From assembly GCF_023130475.1 (NCBI RefSeq), contig NZ_JAKHEX010000014.1, positions 1 to 64,000 on the forward strand: a DNA stretch of 64,000 nt, in the 5' to 3' direction. Each line of letters begins with the position of its first letter. Within the stretch, counting starts at the first letter, position 1. This document shows positions 7,714 to 15,676 of the stretch, one piece after another. The notes under the pieces were generated by a model. It made no database searches. It saw only the letters and a list, made by a program, of their open reading frames with translations, and had not been told where the DNA came from. The stretch comes from Aciditerrimonas ferrireducens (GTDB lineage: Bacteria; Actinomycetota; Acidimicrobiia; Acidimicrobiales; UBA8190). The position numbers were made by a program, and so were the translations under genes.

Positions 7714-10650
7714 TCAGGGCTCGGCGGGTCGGTAGCGAGCCCCTCGCTTGACGCCCTCCTGGAGGACCTGCCCGGTGGCGAGCAGGTGCCGGATGGTCGC
7801 CGACCAGCGGGCCTCGTCGAGACCGGTCGCCGCGAGGACCTCGGCCCGCCCGAGGGGCCGCCCGGCCTGCCGGAGGCAGGCGAGGACCTGCGCCGCGTCG
7901 TCTGCAGGGCCGCCCGGAGGGAGGTCGCTCGGGGCGGGCCCGGTGGCGCCGCCCCGGGTCGCCATGGGCTCGAGGCGGACGGCCTTGGCGGTCCCGACGG
8001 CCCGGTAGCGCTCGGGGACGCAGGTGAGGACGAGGACCTGGGCGTCGCGCCCCGCCTCGGCGAGCACCGCCCCGAGGCGTTCGAGCCGGTCGGGGTCCGA
8101 GTAGCCGAGCGCGTCGTCGATGACGACGGGCACTCCTGTGTCGGTCTCCGGTCCGCCCTCGGCCCCGGGGCTCGTGGCCTGTCGGGCGACCAGGCGGGCG
8201 CAGGCGAGGCGACCGAGGAGGCAGAGCTGCTCCTTCGCGCCCGTCGAGAGGGAGTCGTAGGGAACGGTGACGCCCTCGAGGGTGCGGCTCACCACCTGGA
8301 AGGTCTCGGGGTCGAGCTCGACCGAGAGGCTCGGACCGAACACCACCCGCCCGAGGCGCTCGATCTCGGCCCGCAGGGGCCCGAGGTAGCGGGCCTTGGC
8401 CTCGACCCGATGTCGGGTGAGCACCTCGAGCAGCAGGTCGGCCGCCTCGGCGCGCCGCTCGATCGCGACGTGCTCGTCCTCGAGCGCCCGGCAGCGGGCC
8501 CGGGCCTCCTCGAGCCGGTCGTGGAGGCCGCGCTCGCCGGTGGACCGCAGCTCGCCGGTGACCTCTGCGAGGCGCCTCTCGAGCTCGGCCCGCTCCCGCC
8601 GGTGACGCTCGAGACTCTCCTCGGCGTTGGCGAGGAGGATCCGCTGGCCGCCGGGATCCTCTTTCTCGAGGCTCTCCCGTGCCTGGCGCGCCGTCGCCCC
8701 GGCCTCGTCGGCGAGCCGCCGGGCCGCGCCGAGGGCCTCTTCGACCGTCTCGTCGGGCTCCTCGCGCCGGGCCGCCGCCAGCTGCTCCTCGAGCATCCCG
8801 AGGTCCCGCCGGGTCGCCTCGAGGGCCACTCGACGATCCATGGCGGCCTCGCGATGCCGGGCGAGCTCCTCTCGTGCCCGGGCGTGGATCTCTTCGGCGC
8901 TCGACTGGGCCTGCTGGGCCTCGGCGAGGGCCCGGAAGGCCTCGGCTTCCTCCCGCTCGGCTGCCGGGAGATCGACCGGCAGGGGTTCCTCGGCGCGGTG
9001 CTCTCGCCGGTCGGCCTCGACGCGCGCCTCGAGCGAGCGGACGAGGTCCGCGAGCCCCTCCTCGGGGAGACCCTGGAGGTGCTCATGCACGGCCTGCTCC
9101 GCCCGCTCCAGCCTCGCTTCGGCGTCGCGCCGACGGCGGACCCGTTCCCGGGCGTCGCCCACGGGATCGGCCGGGTCGAGCCCGTGCTCGGCGGCGAGGC
9201 GGGCGAGTGCCGCCTCGGCGGTGCGCAGCGCCTCGGTCCGCTCGTGCTCCCCGGTCTCCACGCGCACTCGCGCCAGTCCGGGGAGGTGGAGCTCGAGGCC
9301 CTGCCCGACCGCCTCCTCGTGCGTCTCGCCGGGCGACAGGGTGAGCCGGCGCTCGCGGAGCTCGACCTCGAGCGGCGCGAGGGCCTCGACCCGGAGTCGG
9401 CCAGCGGCGGCCTCGAGAGCGACGCGGGCGGTCTGGACGCGCTGCCAGGCCTCCTCGACCCGTTGCAGCTCGGCGTCGTCGAGGCCGCCGGCTCGGAGGA
9501 GCGCCTGGGCCTCGGCCCGCTCTCGCTGGGCGGCGGCGACCCGCCCGAGCTGCTCGCGACGCCACTCGAGTTCGGTGCGGGCGCGCCAGTGGTCGAGGTC
9601 GGCTCGGGCCCGGGCGTGGCGCCGCTCGGCGGCCTCCCGGGTGCGCCGCGCCGCGTCGAGCTCGGCGCCCGCCCGCTGCTCGAGACGCTCGGCCTCCTCG
9701 AGCGCCGGGGCCTCCCGGGCGTCCTCGGCCTCGAGCCCGGCCAGACGCTTGCGGGCTTCGGCGACCCGCTGGACCAGCTCCTGGCGAGCCGTGGCGACCC
9801 GTTCCGCCTCCTTGAGGCGGTCAACGGCCCGCTCGGCTTCCCGCTGCAAGCGCTCGACCTCGAGCTCGCGCCGCCCGAGCTCCTCGACTTGGGACCGGCG
9901 CTCCTCGACCTCGGCCTGCTCGCGGGCCAGGCGCGCAGTTAACTCCCCGACCTCGCGGGTCAGCCGACCGTGCTCCTCGACGAGCTGGTCGATCGCCGCC
10001 AAGTCCTGCTCGAGCTCACGGACCTCTGCGCGGAGCTCCTCGAGACGACGCCGGCGCTCCTCGCGGTCCTTGGTGGGCCGGCGGCGGTTCGGGGTCCAGT
10101 AGCGGTCCCGCTCGGCCATGACCGCCTCGAAGAGCGCCGTCGCCCCTGGGTCCGACAGCGCCACGCCCGAGGCCGCGGCGTCGAGGGCCGCGGCCAGGGA
10201 CTGGGACTGGTCGAGGGCTGCCTGGGTGATCGCCACCCCCTGCTGGTGGCGCAAGGCCCCCCACAGGTGCACGTCGAGGGTCTCCTCGAGGATCTCCCTC
10301 ACCCGGTCGTGGGCCTCGCGCCCGGTGAGGTTCGCCGCCACCGGTTCGAGCACCTGGAGGGTCGTGCGCGGGTTCTTGTGCCAGCGCTTCGCGTAGCGGA
10401 GCCGGTAGGGGCCGGTGGAGAACTCGAGCTCCACCTCGGCGCCCTCGTCGCGGTCGACGGGCTTGAGGGCCTGCACCTGCCGGTCCTTCGAGCTGTCGGG
10501 CTTGTCGAACAGGACGTCGATGGCCTCGGCCAGGCTCGACTTGCCCACCTCGTTGGGCCCCTCGACGATCGTGACCCCGGGGGCATCGAACGTCACGGTC
10601 GTCTCGTGGATCCCCCGGAAGTTCCGCAACGTCAGTTGGTGGATCCTCAT
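7714..10650 (-). CDS. SbcC/Rad50-like AAA ATPase with C-terminal winged helix
   Basis: A 978-residue SMC-like ATPase. The Walker A motif is GPNEVGKS (residues 31-38) after LTLRNFRGI; a long Glu/Arg/Ala coiled coil fills about residues 190-740; the signature LSTGAKEQ and Walker B VVIDDALGY follow near 830-890. No CxxC zinc hook is seen in the coil. Unusually, the last 75 residues (GRPLGRAEVLAATGLDEARWSATIRHLLATGQV) look like a winged helix domain. The start ATG overlaps the stop of the metallophosphoesterase gene (ATGA), so the two form an operon and probably a DNA end-processing complex like SbcCD or YhaNO. Confidence 0.85.
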   Translation of the reverse strand: MRIHQLTLRNFRGIHETTVTFDAPGVTIVEGPNEVGKSSLAEAIDVLFDKPDSSKDRQVQALKPVDRDEGAEVELEFSTGPYRLRYAKRWHKNPRTTLQVLEPVAANLTGREAHDRVREILEETLDVHLWGALRHQQGVAITQAALDQSQSLAAALDAAASGVALSDPGATALFEAVMAERDRYWTPNRRRPTKDREERRRRLEELRAEVRELEQDLAAIDQLVEEHGRLTREVGELTARLAREQAEVEERRSQVEELGRRELEVERLQREAERAVDRLKEAERVATARQELVQRVAEARKRLAGLEAEDAREAPALEEAERLEQRAGAELDAARRTREAAERRHARARADLDHWRARTELEWRREQLGRVAAAQRERAEAQALLRAGGLDDAELQRVEEAWQRVQTARVALEAAAGRLRVEALAPLEVELRERRLTLSPGETHEEAVGQGLELHLPGLARVRVETGEHERTEALRTAEAALARLAAEHGLDPADPVGDARERVRRRRDAEARLERAEQAVHEHLQGLPEEGLADLVRSLEARVEADRREHRAEEPLPVDLPAAEREEAEAFRALAEAQQAQSSAEEIHARAREELARHREAAMDRRVALEATRRDLGMLEEQLAAARREEPDETVEEALGAARRLADEAGATARQARESLEKEDPGGQRILLANAEESLERHRRERAELERRLAEVTGELRSTGERGLHDRLEEARARCRALEDEHVAIERRAEAADLLLEVLTRHRVEAKARYLGPLRAEIERLGRVVFGPSLSVELDPETFQVVSRTLEGVTVPYDSLSTGAKEQLCLLGRLACARLVARQATSPGAEGGPETDTGVPVVIDDALGYSDPDRLERLGAVLAEAGRDAQVLVLTCVPERYRAVGTAKAVRLEPMATRGGATGPAPSDLPPGGPADDAAQVLACLRQAGRPLGRAEVLAATGLDEARWSATIRHLLATGQVLQEGVKRGARYRPAEP

Positions 10651-11819
10651 CGCCGGTCGCCTCCGGGGGTGCTCGTCCCGGCCGGCCGACCCCGGGCGAG
10701 CCGGTAGAGGAGCCCGAGGGCGTCCGTCGCCGTCTGGGCGTCGGGCGAGCCCGGCGCGGCCCGGGCCCGGAGCTCCCCGAGGGCCTCGGCGGCGAAGCCC
10801 ACGAGCCCGAGCTCGTCGAGGTCGGCCTGATCGGGCAGGACCGCCAGGTCGCTTCGGTGCTCGGCAACCCGCAGTGAGGCGAACAGGTCACGGTAGTGCT
10901 CGAGGAGGTCGTCGAGACGGGCCTTGGCCGCCAGCCCCAGCGTCCCGACCAGCTCGAGCTCCACGACGCTCGTCTCCTTCTCGGTGAACGCGTCGAGGGA
11001 GGCCTCGAGCCGGTCCACACCCTCCTCGCCGTCGAGGTCGAACCTCTGGCGCAGGAAGCGCCACGACCCGACCTGGCGCCGCTCGGTCGCGACCCTCCCG
11101 TCCTCGAGGGTCACGAGGAGGACGTGGTTCGGGTCGACCTCGTCGTCGTCGGTGACGAGCGGCGTCCCCGCGTACCAGACCCGGCCGGTCGAGCCGACCT
11201 CGGTGACCGAGTGGCGGTCGCCGAGGGCCACGTAGTGGACCAGTCCCTCGTGGATGGCCCGCTCGAGGGCCGCTAGGCGGATCGCCTGGGGGTTGTCGCG
11301 ATCCGGGCTCAGCTCGTCGACCGCGCCGTGGGCGACGAGGATCCGGAGCCCCGCTGGCGGCGCCAGCCCGTCACAGGCCCGCGCCACGAGGTCCTCGCTC
11401 GGCCGCTTCGTCGACCACGGCACCCCCACGACCTCCACCGTCTCGCCCAGGCCCGGCACGAGGACCGGGTCGGTGGTCTCGAGCACCCGCACCCCGGGCG
11501 GGCAGCGACCCGTGAACGAGGGGGAGCGGTAGATGGAGGTGGGGTCGAGGGGGTCGTGGTTGCCGGGCAGCAGGTAGACGGGGACGGGGAAGGTCCGAAG
11601 GGCCTCGAGCGCCCGACCGAGCACCTGCCGGTCGACCAGGTTCGACTCGAACACATCACCGGCCACGACCACGAACGCCGCGCCCTCTTCCCCCGCCAGG
11701 CGGCCGATGGCCCGGATGGCCTCGAGCCGGGCCGCGTCGTAGCGGGCCTGGGCCTCGGGCGGGAGGAAGTACCGGCGCATCCCGAGCTGCCAGTCCCCCG
11801 TATGGACGAACCTCACCAC
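10647..11819 (-). CDS. SbcD/YhaO-like metallophosphoesterase (DNA nuclease subunit)
   Basis: A 390-residue calcineurin-type phosphoesterase. Metal-binding motifs are GDW near Asp9, GDVFE with Asp55, GNHD at 86-89, a later AHG, and GDRHS. Motif I reads DWQ where many SbcD proteins have DxH, as in the YhaO branch. GTG at 11819 (or 11816) is chosen because GAGGGGGG lies just upstream and homology starts there; the open frame to 11924 is not conserved-looking. It is the first gene of a two-gene operon with the ATPase and should be the nuclease part of the complex, acting on DNA ends or hairpins. Confidence 0.85.
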   Translation of the reverse strand: MVRFVHTGDWQLGMRRYFLPPEAQARYDAARLEAIRAIGRLAGEEGAAFVVVAGDVFESNLVDRQVLGRALEALRTFPVPVYLLPGNHDPLDPTSIYRSPSFTGRCPPGVRVLETTDPVLVPGLGETVEVVGVPWSTKRPSEDLVARACDGLAPPAGLRILVAHGAVDELSPDRDNPQAIRLAALERAIHEGLVHYVALGDRHSVTEVGSTGRVWYAGTPLVTDDDEVDPNHVLLVTLEDGRVATERRQVGSWRFLRQRFDLDGEEGVDRLEASLDAFTEKETSVVELELVGTLGLAAKARLDDLLEHYRDLFASLRVAEHRSDLAVLPDQADLDELGLVGFAAEALGELRARAAPGSPDAQTATDALGLLYRLARGRPAGTSTPGGDRR

Positions 11820-12044
11820 CTGACACCCCCCTCTGTCCTCCCAAGCCCGCCGACGTGGCGCGCTGTGACATCCAGTATCGCCGGCAGCTGTGACGCCCGC
11901 CGGCTGGGCATTTGCGGCGACCATGACGGAGGAACCCGGGCGTCGAGGACGGCAAGGCCTGCCCGCGTTCCCGCCACGGTTGCCGAGAAACGCTCACTGG
12001 TCCCCAGGGCGATGTCACCCGGGTCGGAAGACCCCAGGGGACGG
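11820..12044. other. Gene-free left flank of the island
   Basis: I see no gene here. It holds the Shine-Dalgarno region of the sbcD-like gene and, at 11904-11919, the left copy of a near-perfect 16-bp direct repeat whose other copy abuts tRNA-Arg. The rest has no clear signal. Confidence 0.5.
11904..11919 (+). repeat. Left 16-bp direct repeat, possible attachment site
   Basis: CTGGGCATTTGCGGCG matches CTGGGCATTTGCAGCG at 15497-15512 in 15 of 16 positions. The two copies bracket the toxin-antitoxin, IS and recombinase segment, and the right copy runs into the end of tRNA-Arg. This fits the att sites of an integrated element, but the repeat covers only two bases of the tRNA, fewer than is typical. 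Confidence 0.4.
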
Positions 12045-12082
12045 TTGGCAGGCTGCTAGGGATGACTATAATCATGGTCATG
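12045..12082 (+). promoter_or_regulatory. Promoter and operator of the toxin-antitoxin pair
   Basis: TTGGCA (12045-12050) and TATAAT (12067-12072) are separated by 16 bp, the best sigma-70-like promoter in the window. The ATG at 12080 starts 7 nt after the -10, so the mRNA is probably leaderless. The 20 bp from 12062 to 12081 form an imperfect palindrome (16 of 20 positions) over the -10, a natural site for autorepression by the antitoxin. Confidence 0.65.
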
Positions 12083-12352
12083 TCGGAGACGTTGCCGCTG
12101 GCAGAGATCAAAGCCCACCTCTCCGAGATCGTGGATCGCGTGGAACGGGAGCACGAGCGGATCGTCCTGACTCGCAACGGGAGACCGGCCGCAGTCATCC
12201 TCAGCCCGGGCGACCTCGAGGCCCTCGAGGACACCCTTGAGTTGCTCTCGGATCCCCACGCAATGATCGAGATCCGGGCAGCACGCGACGACCTTGCCCA
12301 TGGTCGAGTCGTCACGACAGAGGCGTTGCGTTCGAAATACCTGCATCGGTGA
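12080..12352 (+). CDS. Phd/YefM-family antitoxin
   Basis: A 90-residue antitoxin: LPLAEIKAHLSEIVDRVEREHERIVLTRNGRPAAVILSP is the Phd/YefM DNA-binding fold, followed by a charged C-terminal part that should wrap the toxin. It neutralises the RelE-like toxin encoded next and represses the operon. ATG at 12080 is chosen over ATG at 12062, because 12062 lies upstream of the -10 element; homology also starts after MSETLPLAEIK. Stop and toxin start overlap (GTGA). Confidence 0.85.
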   Translation: MSETLPLAEIKAHLSEIVDRVEREHERIVLTRNGRPAAVILSPGDLEALEDTLELLSDPHAMIEIRAARDDLAHGRVVTTEALRSKYLHR

Positions 12353-12624
12353 GCCCCCCGTCCTACCGGGTGGTCGTGAGCGCGAGCGCTGAGCGCGCCC
12401 TCGCTCGCCTCCCCGAAGGCGTGGCCGCCGCCATCGTCGAGTTCGTGCTTGGAGCACTCGCCGACTCCCCCCGCCGGGTCGGCCACCCGCTTCGTCAGGA
12501 ACTGACTGGCCTGTGGTCGGCTCGTCGAGGCTCGTATCGGGTCGTCTACGAGATCGACGAAGACCACCACCAGGTCGCCGTCGTGCGGATCGACCACCGG
12601 GCTGACGTGTACCGACCCCGCTGA
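12349..12624 (+). CDS. RelE/ParE-family toxin
   Basis: A 91-residue RelE-type toxin; members usually cut mRNA on the ribosome. The fold is visible in YRVVVSASAERALARLP, then HPLRQELTGLWSARRGSYRVVYEID and VVRIDHRADVY, which carry the conserved L..LWS.R.G.YRV.Y signature and the catalytic arginines. It overlaps its antitoxin by 4 nt. Both genes look intact, in contrast to the decayed pair that follows. Confidence 0.85.
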   Translation: MSPPSYRVVVSASAERALARLPEGVAAAIVEFVLGALADSPRRVGHPLRQELTGLWSARRGSYRVVYEIDEDHHQVAVVRIDHRADVYRPR

Positions 12625-12799
12625 CGGTTGCCGAACGTGGACTGGACCGTTGGTGATGGGGCCAGCGGCGCCCCGCGTCCAGTCGTCGAGAATTCGCTCG
12701 CTGACCAGGATTTCCCCGATGGAGGCGGGCAGCCGGGTGGTCTCGGCGCACCCGGACCAAGTCACACTCCTGATTGCGTACCAGTGGGAGTACGACGGT

Positions 12800-13012
12800 G
12801 CGAAGGTCAGCGCCAGCCTGCCCGACGAAGACGTGGAGTTACTCGACGCTTACGCCCGAGATCAAGGTCTGCCGTAGAGGTCGGCAGCGCCGTACAAGGC
12901 AGTTCGCCTCCTGCGACGCGCCGAGATCGCGCCGGCCGACGAGGACGCGTTCGTCTCCTGGGAGAAATCCGAGGAGGGACGCGACCAGGACGCCGCGACC
13001 GGCGACGCTCTC
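12800..13012 (+). pseudogene. Decayed RHH-type (MazE/CcdA-like) antitoxin
   Basis: The frame reads AKVSASLPDEDVELLDAYARDQGLP, then TAG at 12875-12877, then RSAAPYKAVRLLRRAEIAP and an acidic tail. Without the stop this is a normal ribbon-helix-helix antitoxin, where a serine (TCG) would be expected in place of the TAG. There is no usable start codon directly before AKVSAS. The gene therefore carries a nonsense codon and a lost start. Confidence 0.65.
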
Positions 13013-13039
13013 TCACCGACCCTCGGCGGCAAGATCCGG

Positions 13040-13118
13040 ATGGTGAACCTTGCACGGTCATCGGGGCGGAGGCCAACACCTCCCGGCCGGCGATCGTGGT
13101 GAGCATCGCCGAAGCTAG
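13040..13118 (+). pseudogene. MazF-like toxin remnant, cut by the IS element
   Basis: MVNL in one frame is followed by TVIGAEANTSRPAIVVSIAEA in another, which is the start of a MazF/PemK toxin with a frameshift between the two. The homology ends at the CTAG where the IS begins, and no remainder of MazF is seen on the other side of the IS. Confidence 0.6.
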
Positions 13119-14809
13119 CCCCGATCTTTCACAGGGCGGAGCTGGCTGAGGCCTCTTGGTCCGCGAATGCGCCCTCCTGGTAGGCGAGACTGCGCTTGTC
13201 GAAGGCAGCAGGACCGCAACCAGGAGGGCACTTCCGTGGTGAACGCTACCAGCACGGTCCCGGTGAGGGTGGAAGGCGGCGGGGACCAGGTCGTGGCCCA
13301 TGTCGGGCTGCACGCACTGGGCTGTTTCGCTGACCGGCTCGGGTTGGGCGAGGCCGTCTCGGAGGCGGTCGTGGCTGGCGGCGATCAGGGGGTGCTGGTC
13401 CATGACCGGGGCGAGGTGTTGACCCAGATGATGCTGGTGCTCGCCGGGGGCGGCGAGTGCTGCGCGGACATCTGGTACCTGCGCTCTCAGCTGGGCCTGT
13501 TCGGGCCGGTGCCGTCGGACTCGACGGTGTGGCGGACCTTCGAGCGGATCGACTCGGTCACCCTCGGTTATCGCCGCCAGGCGGCGGGGGCGGTCCGTTC
13601 CTAGGTGTGGGCTCGTTCGGCGGCCACGACCAGAACCGCAGCGGTGACCCTGGACCTGGACGCGTCGCTGGTGGAGATCCACTCGGAGCACAAGGACGGG
13701 ACCGGCCCGACCTACAAGGGCGGGTTCGGGTTCCACCCGATGTTCTGCTTCGCTGATGCCACCGGGGAGGCCCTGTCGGGACTGTTGCGCCCGGGTAACG
13801 CTGTGGCCAACTCGATCGAGGACCACCTGGCGGTCCTCGACACGGCGATCGACCAGCTCCCCGCCTGGGTCGCTGCCGGCCACCGGCCCGGCGACGACCC
13901 GTCTAGCGTGGCCCGAGCGCTGCGGGTCCGGGCCGACTCGGCCGCCTGCTCGGCCACCCTGGCCGCCGGGTTCTGGGAACGCAACGTCGGCTTCTTGGTG
14001 ACCGCCCGCTCCAGTCGGGCCATCGCCGCCGCGATCAGCCGGGTCGTCGACGACGGCGAGACCGCCGGCTGGGTCCCCGCCCTCGGACAAGACGGCAACC
14101 AGCGCGACCGCGCCGCGGTCATCGAGGTCACCGACCTGGTCGACCTGTCGGGCTGGCCGGCGGGCACCCGGCTGATCGTGCGCCGCGAGCCGCTCCACCC
14201 CGGCGCCCAGACCAGCCTGTTCCCCTCCCTGGAGTTCCGCTACTGGGGCCACTACACCGACCAAGCCGGCGACCCCGCCGTCTTGGACGCCGACATGCGA
14301 GCCCACGCCCATGTCGAGGACCACATCCGCCGACTGAAAGCTTCCGGCCTCGAACGGTTCCCCTTCGCCAACCTCGACGCCAACCGGGCATGGATGGCCT
14401 CCGTGTGCCTCGCCGCCGACCTCGTCCGCTGGTTCCAGCTGCTCTGCCTCACCGGCCCCATAGCCGCCGCCGAACCCAAGACACTGCGCTGGGCGCTGTG
14501 GCACACCCCCGGCCGCCTCGTCCGCCTCGCCCGCCGCCACGTCGTCCGGCTCCTCGAGCACTGGCCCACCACCCCCGACCTGCTCGACGCCTACGGACGC
14601 ATCGCCACCATCACCTGAACCACCGAGCACACCCGGACCCGCGGCGCAGCTGTCATTCAGCGCGCCCCGACCTCGCCCGGCGGGCCCCGCACCGCCCCTC
14701 ACGTCAACCCAGCCGCCCCGAACACAACCGCAAGCGTCGCCGCAGCCCCCTCGCGGCGTCGGATCACACCAACCCCAGAGCCACCCCAGGGCAGGACGAA
14801 AGATCGGGG
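13119..14809 (+). mobile_element. IS1380-like insertion sequence
   Basis: A 1,691-bp element bounded by perfect 12-bp inverted repeats, CCCCGATCTTTC (13119-13130) and its complement (14798-14809). The flanking CTAG at 13115-13118 and 14810-14813 fits a 4-bp target duplication. It carries a single transposase gene with an internal stop. Size, repeat start and transposase type fit the IS1380 family. It sits at the end of a MazF remnant on the left and at the cut 5' end of a recombinase on the right. Confidence 0.85.
13236..14618 (+). pseudogene. IS1380-type DDE transposase with internal TAG
   Basis: Start GTG 13236 follows AGGAGGG at good distance. The frame covers the usual IS1380 features: VSEAVVAGGDQGVLVHDRGEVLTQMM, DSTVWRTFERID, then TLDLDASLVEIHSEHK with catalytic Asp, KGGFGFHPMFCF, and EHRIRRLK-like text near EDHIRRLKASG. 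TAG at 13602-13604 interrupts it between VRS and VWARSAATT; the frame is the same on both sides, so a single base change (for example AAG to TAG) explains the break. The element should not be able to move by itself. Confidence 0.8.
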
Positions 14810-14813
14810 CTAG

Positions 14814-15484
14814 GACTGCCGAGCCGGGCAAGACGAGAGCTGCGGGTGCTCACGCCAGGGGAGGTCGAGCTGCTGGCCGGAACGGTCGAGAAGCTGGGCT
14901 GCCCCACCGGCGCGCTGGTGGTACGCCTGGCCGCCTGGACGGGCCTCCGAGCTGGCGAGCTGGCCGGTCTGCGGGTGGGGCGGGTGGACCTGGACCACAG
15001 AGTCCTGACCGTGGTCGAGGCGGTAGCCGACGTGGACGGGCGGCTCGTGGCAGGAACGACCAAGACCGGCCGGGTCCGCACCGTGCCCATCCCCGATGGG
15101 CTGGTGCCACTACTGCGGCAGCAGGTCGAGGGGAAGGCGGCCACCGAGCTGGTCTTCCAAGGGCCCCGAGGCGGCCCCTGGCGGCACTCCTGGTTCTACC
15201 CCCGCTACTTCCGTCCGGCCTGTGAGCGGATCGGGCGGCCTGACCTTCGGTTCCACGACCTGCGCCACACCTACGCCTCCTGGCTGCTCGGACAGGGCAT
15301 CCACCCTCGGACCGCCATGGAGCTGCTGGGCCACAGCTCGATCCAGGTGACCATGGACGTCTACTCCCACCTCATGCCAGACGCCGTAGGACACGTGCGG
15401 GGGCGACTGGACGCCCTGTGGCCCGACACAAAGTGGCACGGTAGTGGCACGCTCGAAAGGGCCGGAGCGGAGTTAGAGCTTTGA
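14814..15484 (+). pseudogene. 5'-truncated tyrosine recombinase/integrase
   Basis: Only the catalytic domain of a phage-type integrase remains, about 220 residues. All active-site positions are visible: Arg in TGLRAGEL, Lys in TKTGRVRTVPI, HDLRHTYAS, LLGHSSIQVT and Tyr in DVYSHL. The N-terminal DNA-binding domain is missing: the frame meets the IS border and what lies left of the IS is a MazF remnant. GTG at 14846 might still start a short protein. It ends 26 nt from tRNA-Arg, the likely original target. Confidence 0.75.
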
Positions 15485-15496
15485 AACGCCTCTGAC

Positions 15497-15512
15497 CTGG
15501 GCATTTGCAGCG
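15497..15512 (+). repeat. Right 16-bp direct repeat, possible attachment site
   Basis: CTGGGCATTTGCAGCG, one mismatch from 11904-11919. It overlaps the last two bases of the tRNA-Arg gene and lies just downstream of the integrase remnant, as expected for an att site. Confidence 0.4.
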
Positions 15513-15584
15513 CGCTCGGAGGGACTCGAACCCCCAACCTTCTGATCCGTAGTCAGATGCTCTGTCCAATTGAGCTACGAGCGC
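15511..15584 (-). tRNA. tRNA-Arg (ACG)
   Basis: A complete 74-nt cloverleaf: acceptor GCGCTCG/CGAGCGC, discriminator G, D arm AGCTCAATTGGACAGAGC, anticodon loop CTACGGA with ACG, T loop GTTCGAGTC. CCA is not encoded. Its 3' end faces the integrase remnant and one copy of the 16-bp repeat. A -10-like TAGGAT lies at 15630-15625 on the minus strand. Confidence 0.95.
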
Positions 15585-15605
15585 CGGTGGACCTGGTGGC
15601 TCGGG

Positions 15606-15649
15606 GCCCCCAGGCACCTGGTGGATCCTAGCGGAGCGGTCCTGGGGGC
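15606..15649 (-). terminator. Inverted repeat after tldE
   Basis: GCCCCCAGG (15606-15614) and CCTGGGGGC (15641-15649) form a perfect 9-bp stem across 26 nt. It follows the tldE stop on the minus strand and precedes the tRNA-Arg gene. No T run follows, so the role is uncertain. Confidence 0.4.
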
Positions 15650-15676
15650 TTCGCCCGGCTCGGCCCGCCGCGCCGC

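Noticed and set aside
7786-9942. Long plus-strand open frame over the SbcC-like gene
   Set aside because: Shadow of the coiled-coil coding strand; no motif and no start signal.
10647-11924. Upstream start at 11924 for the SbcD-like gene
   Set aside because: The extra 35 residues have no similarity to the family and the Shine-Dalgarno sequence lies before 11819.
12875-13604. Two TAG codons inside genes as possible stop-codon recoding
   Set aside because: Both lie in decayed mobile or toxin genes, and TAG ends normal genes here (treY at 3372, the coupling protein at 21208). Decay explains them better.
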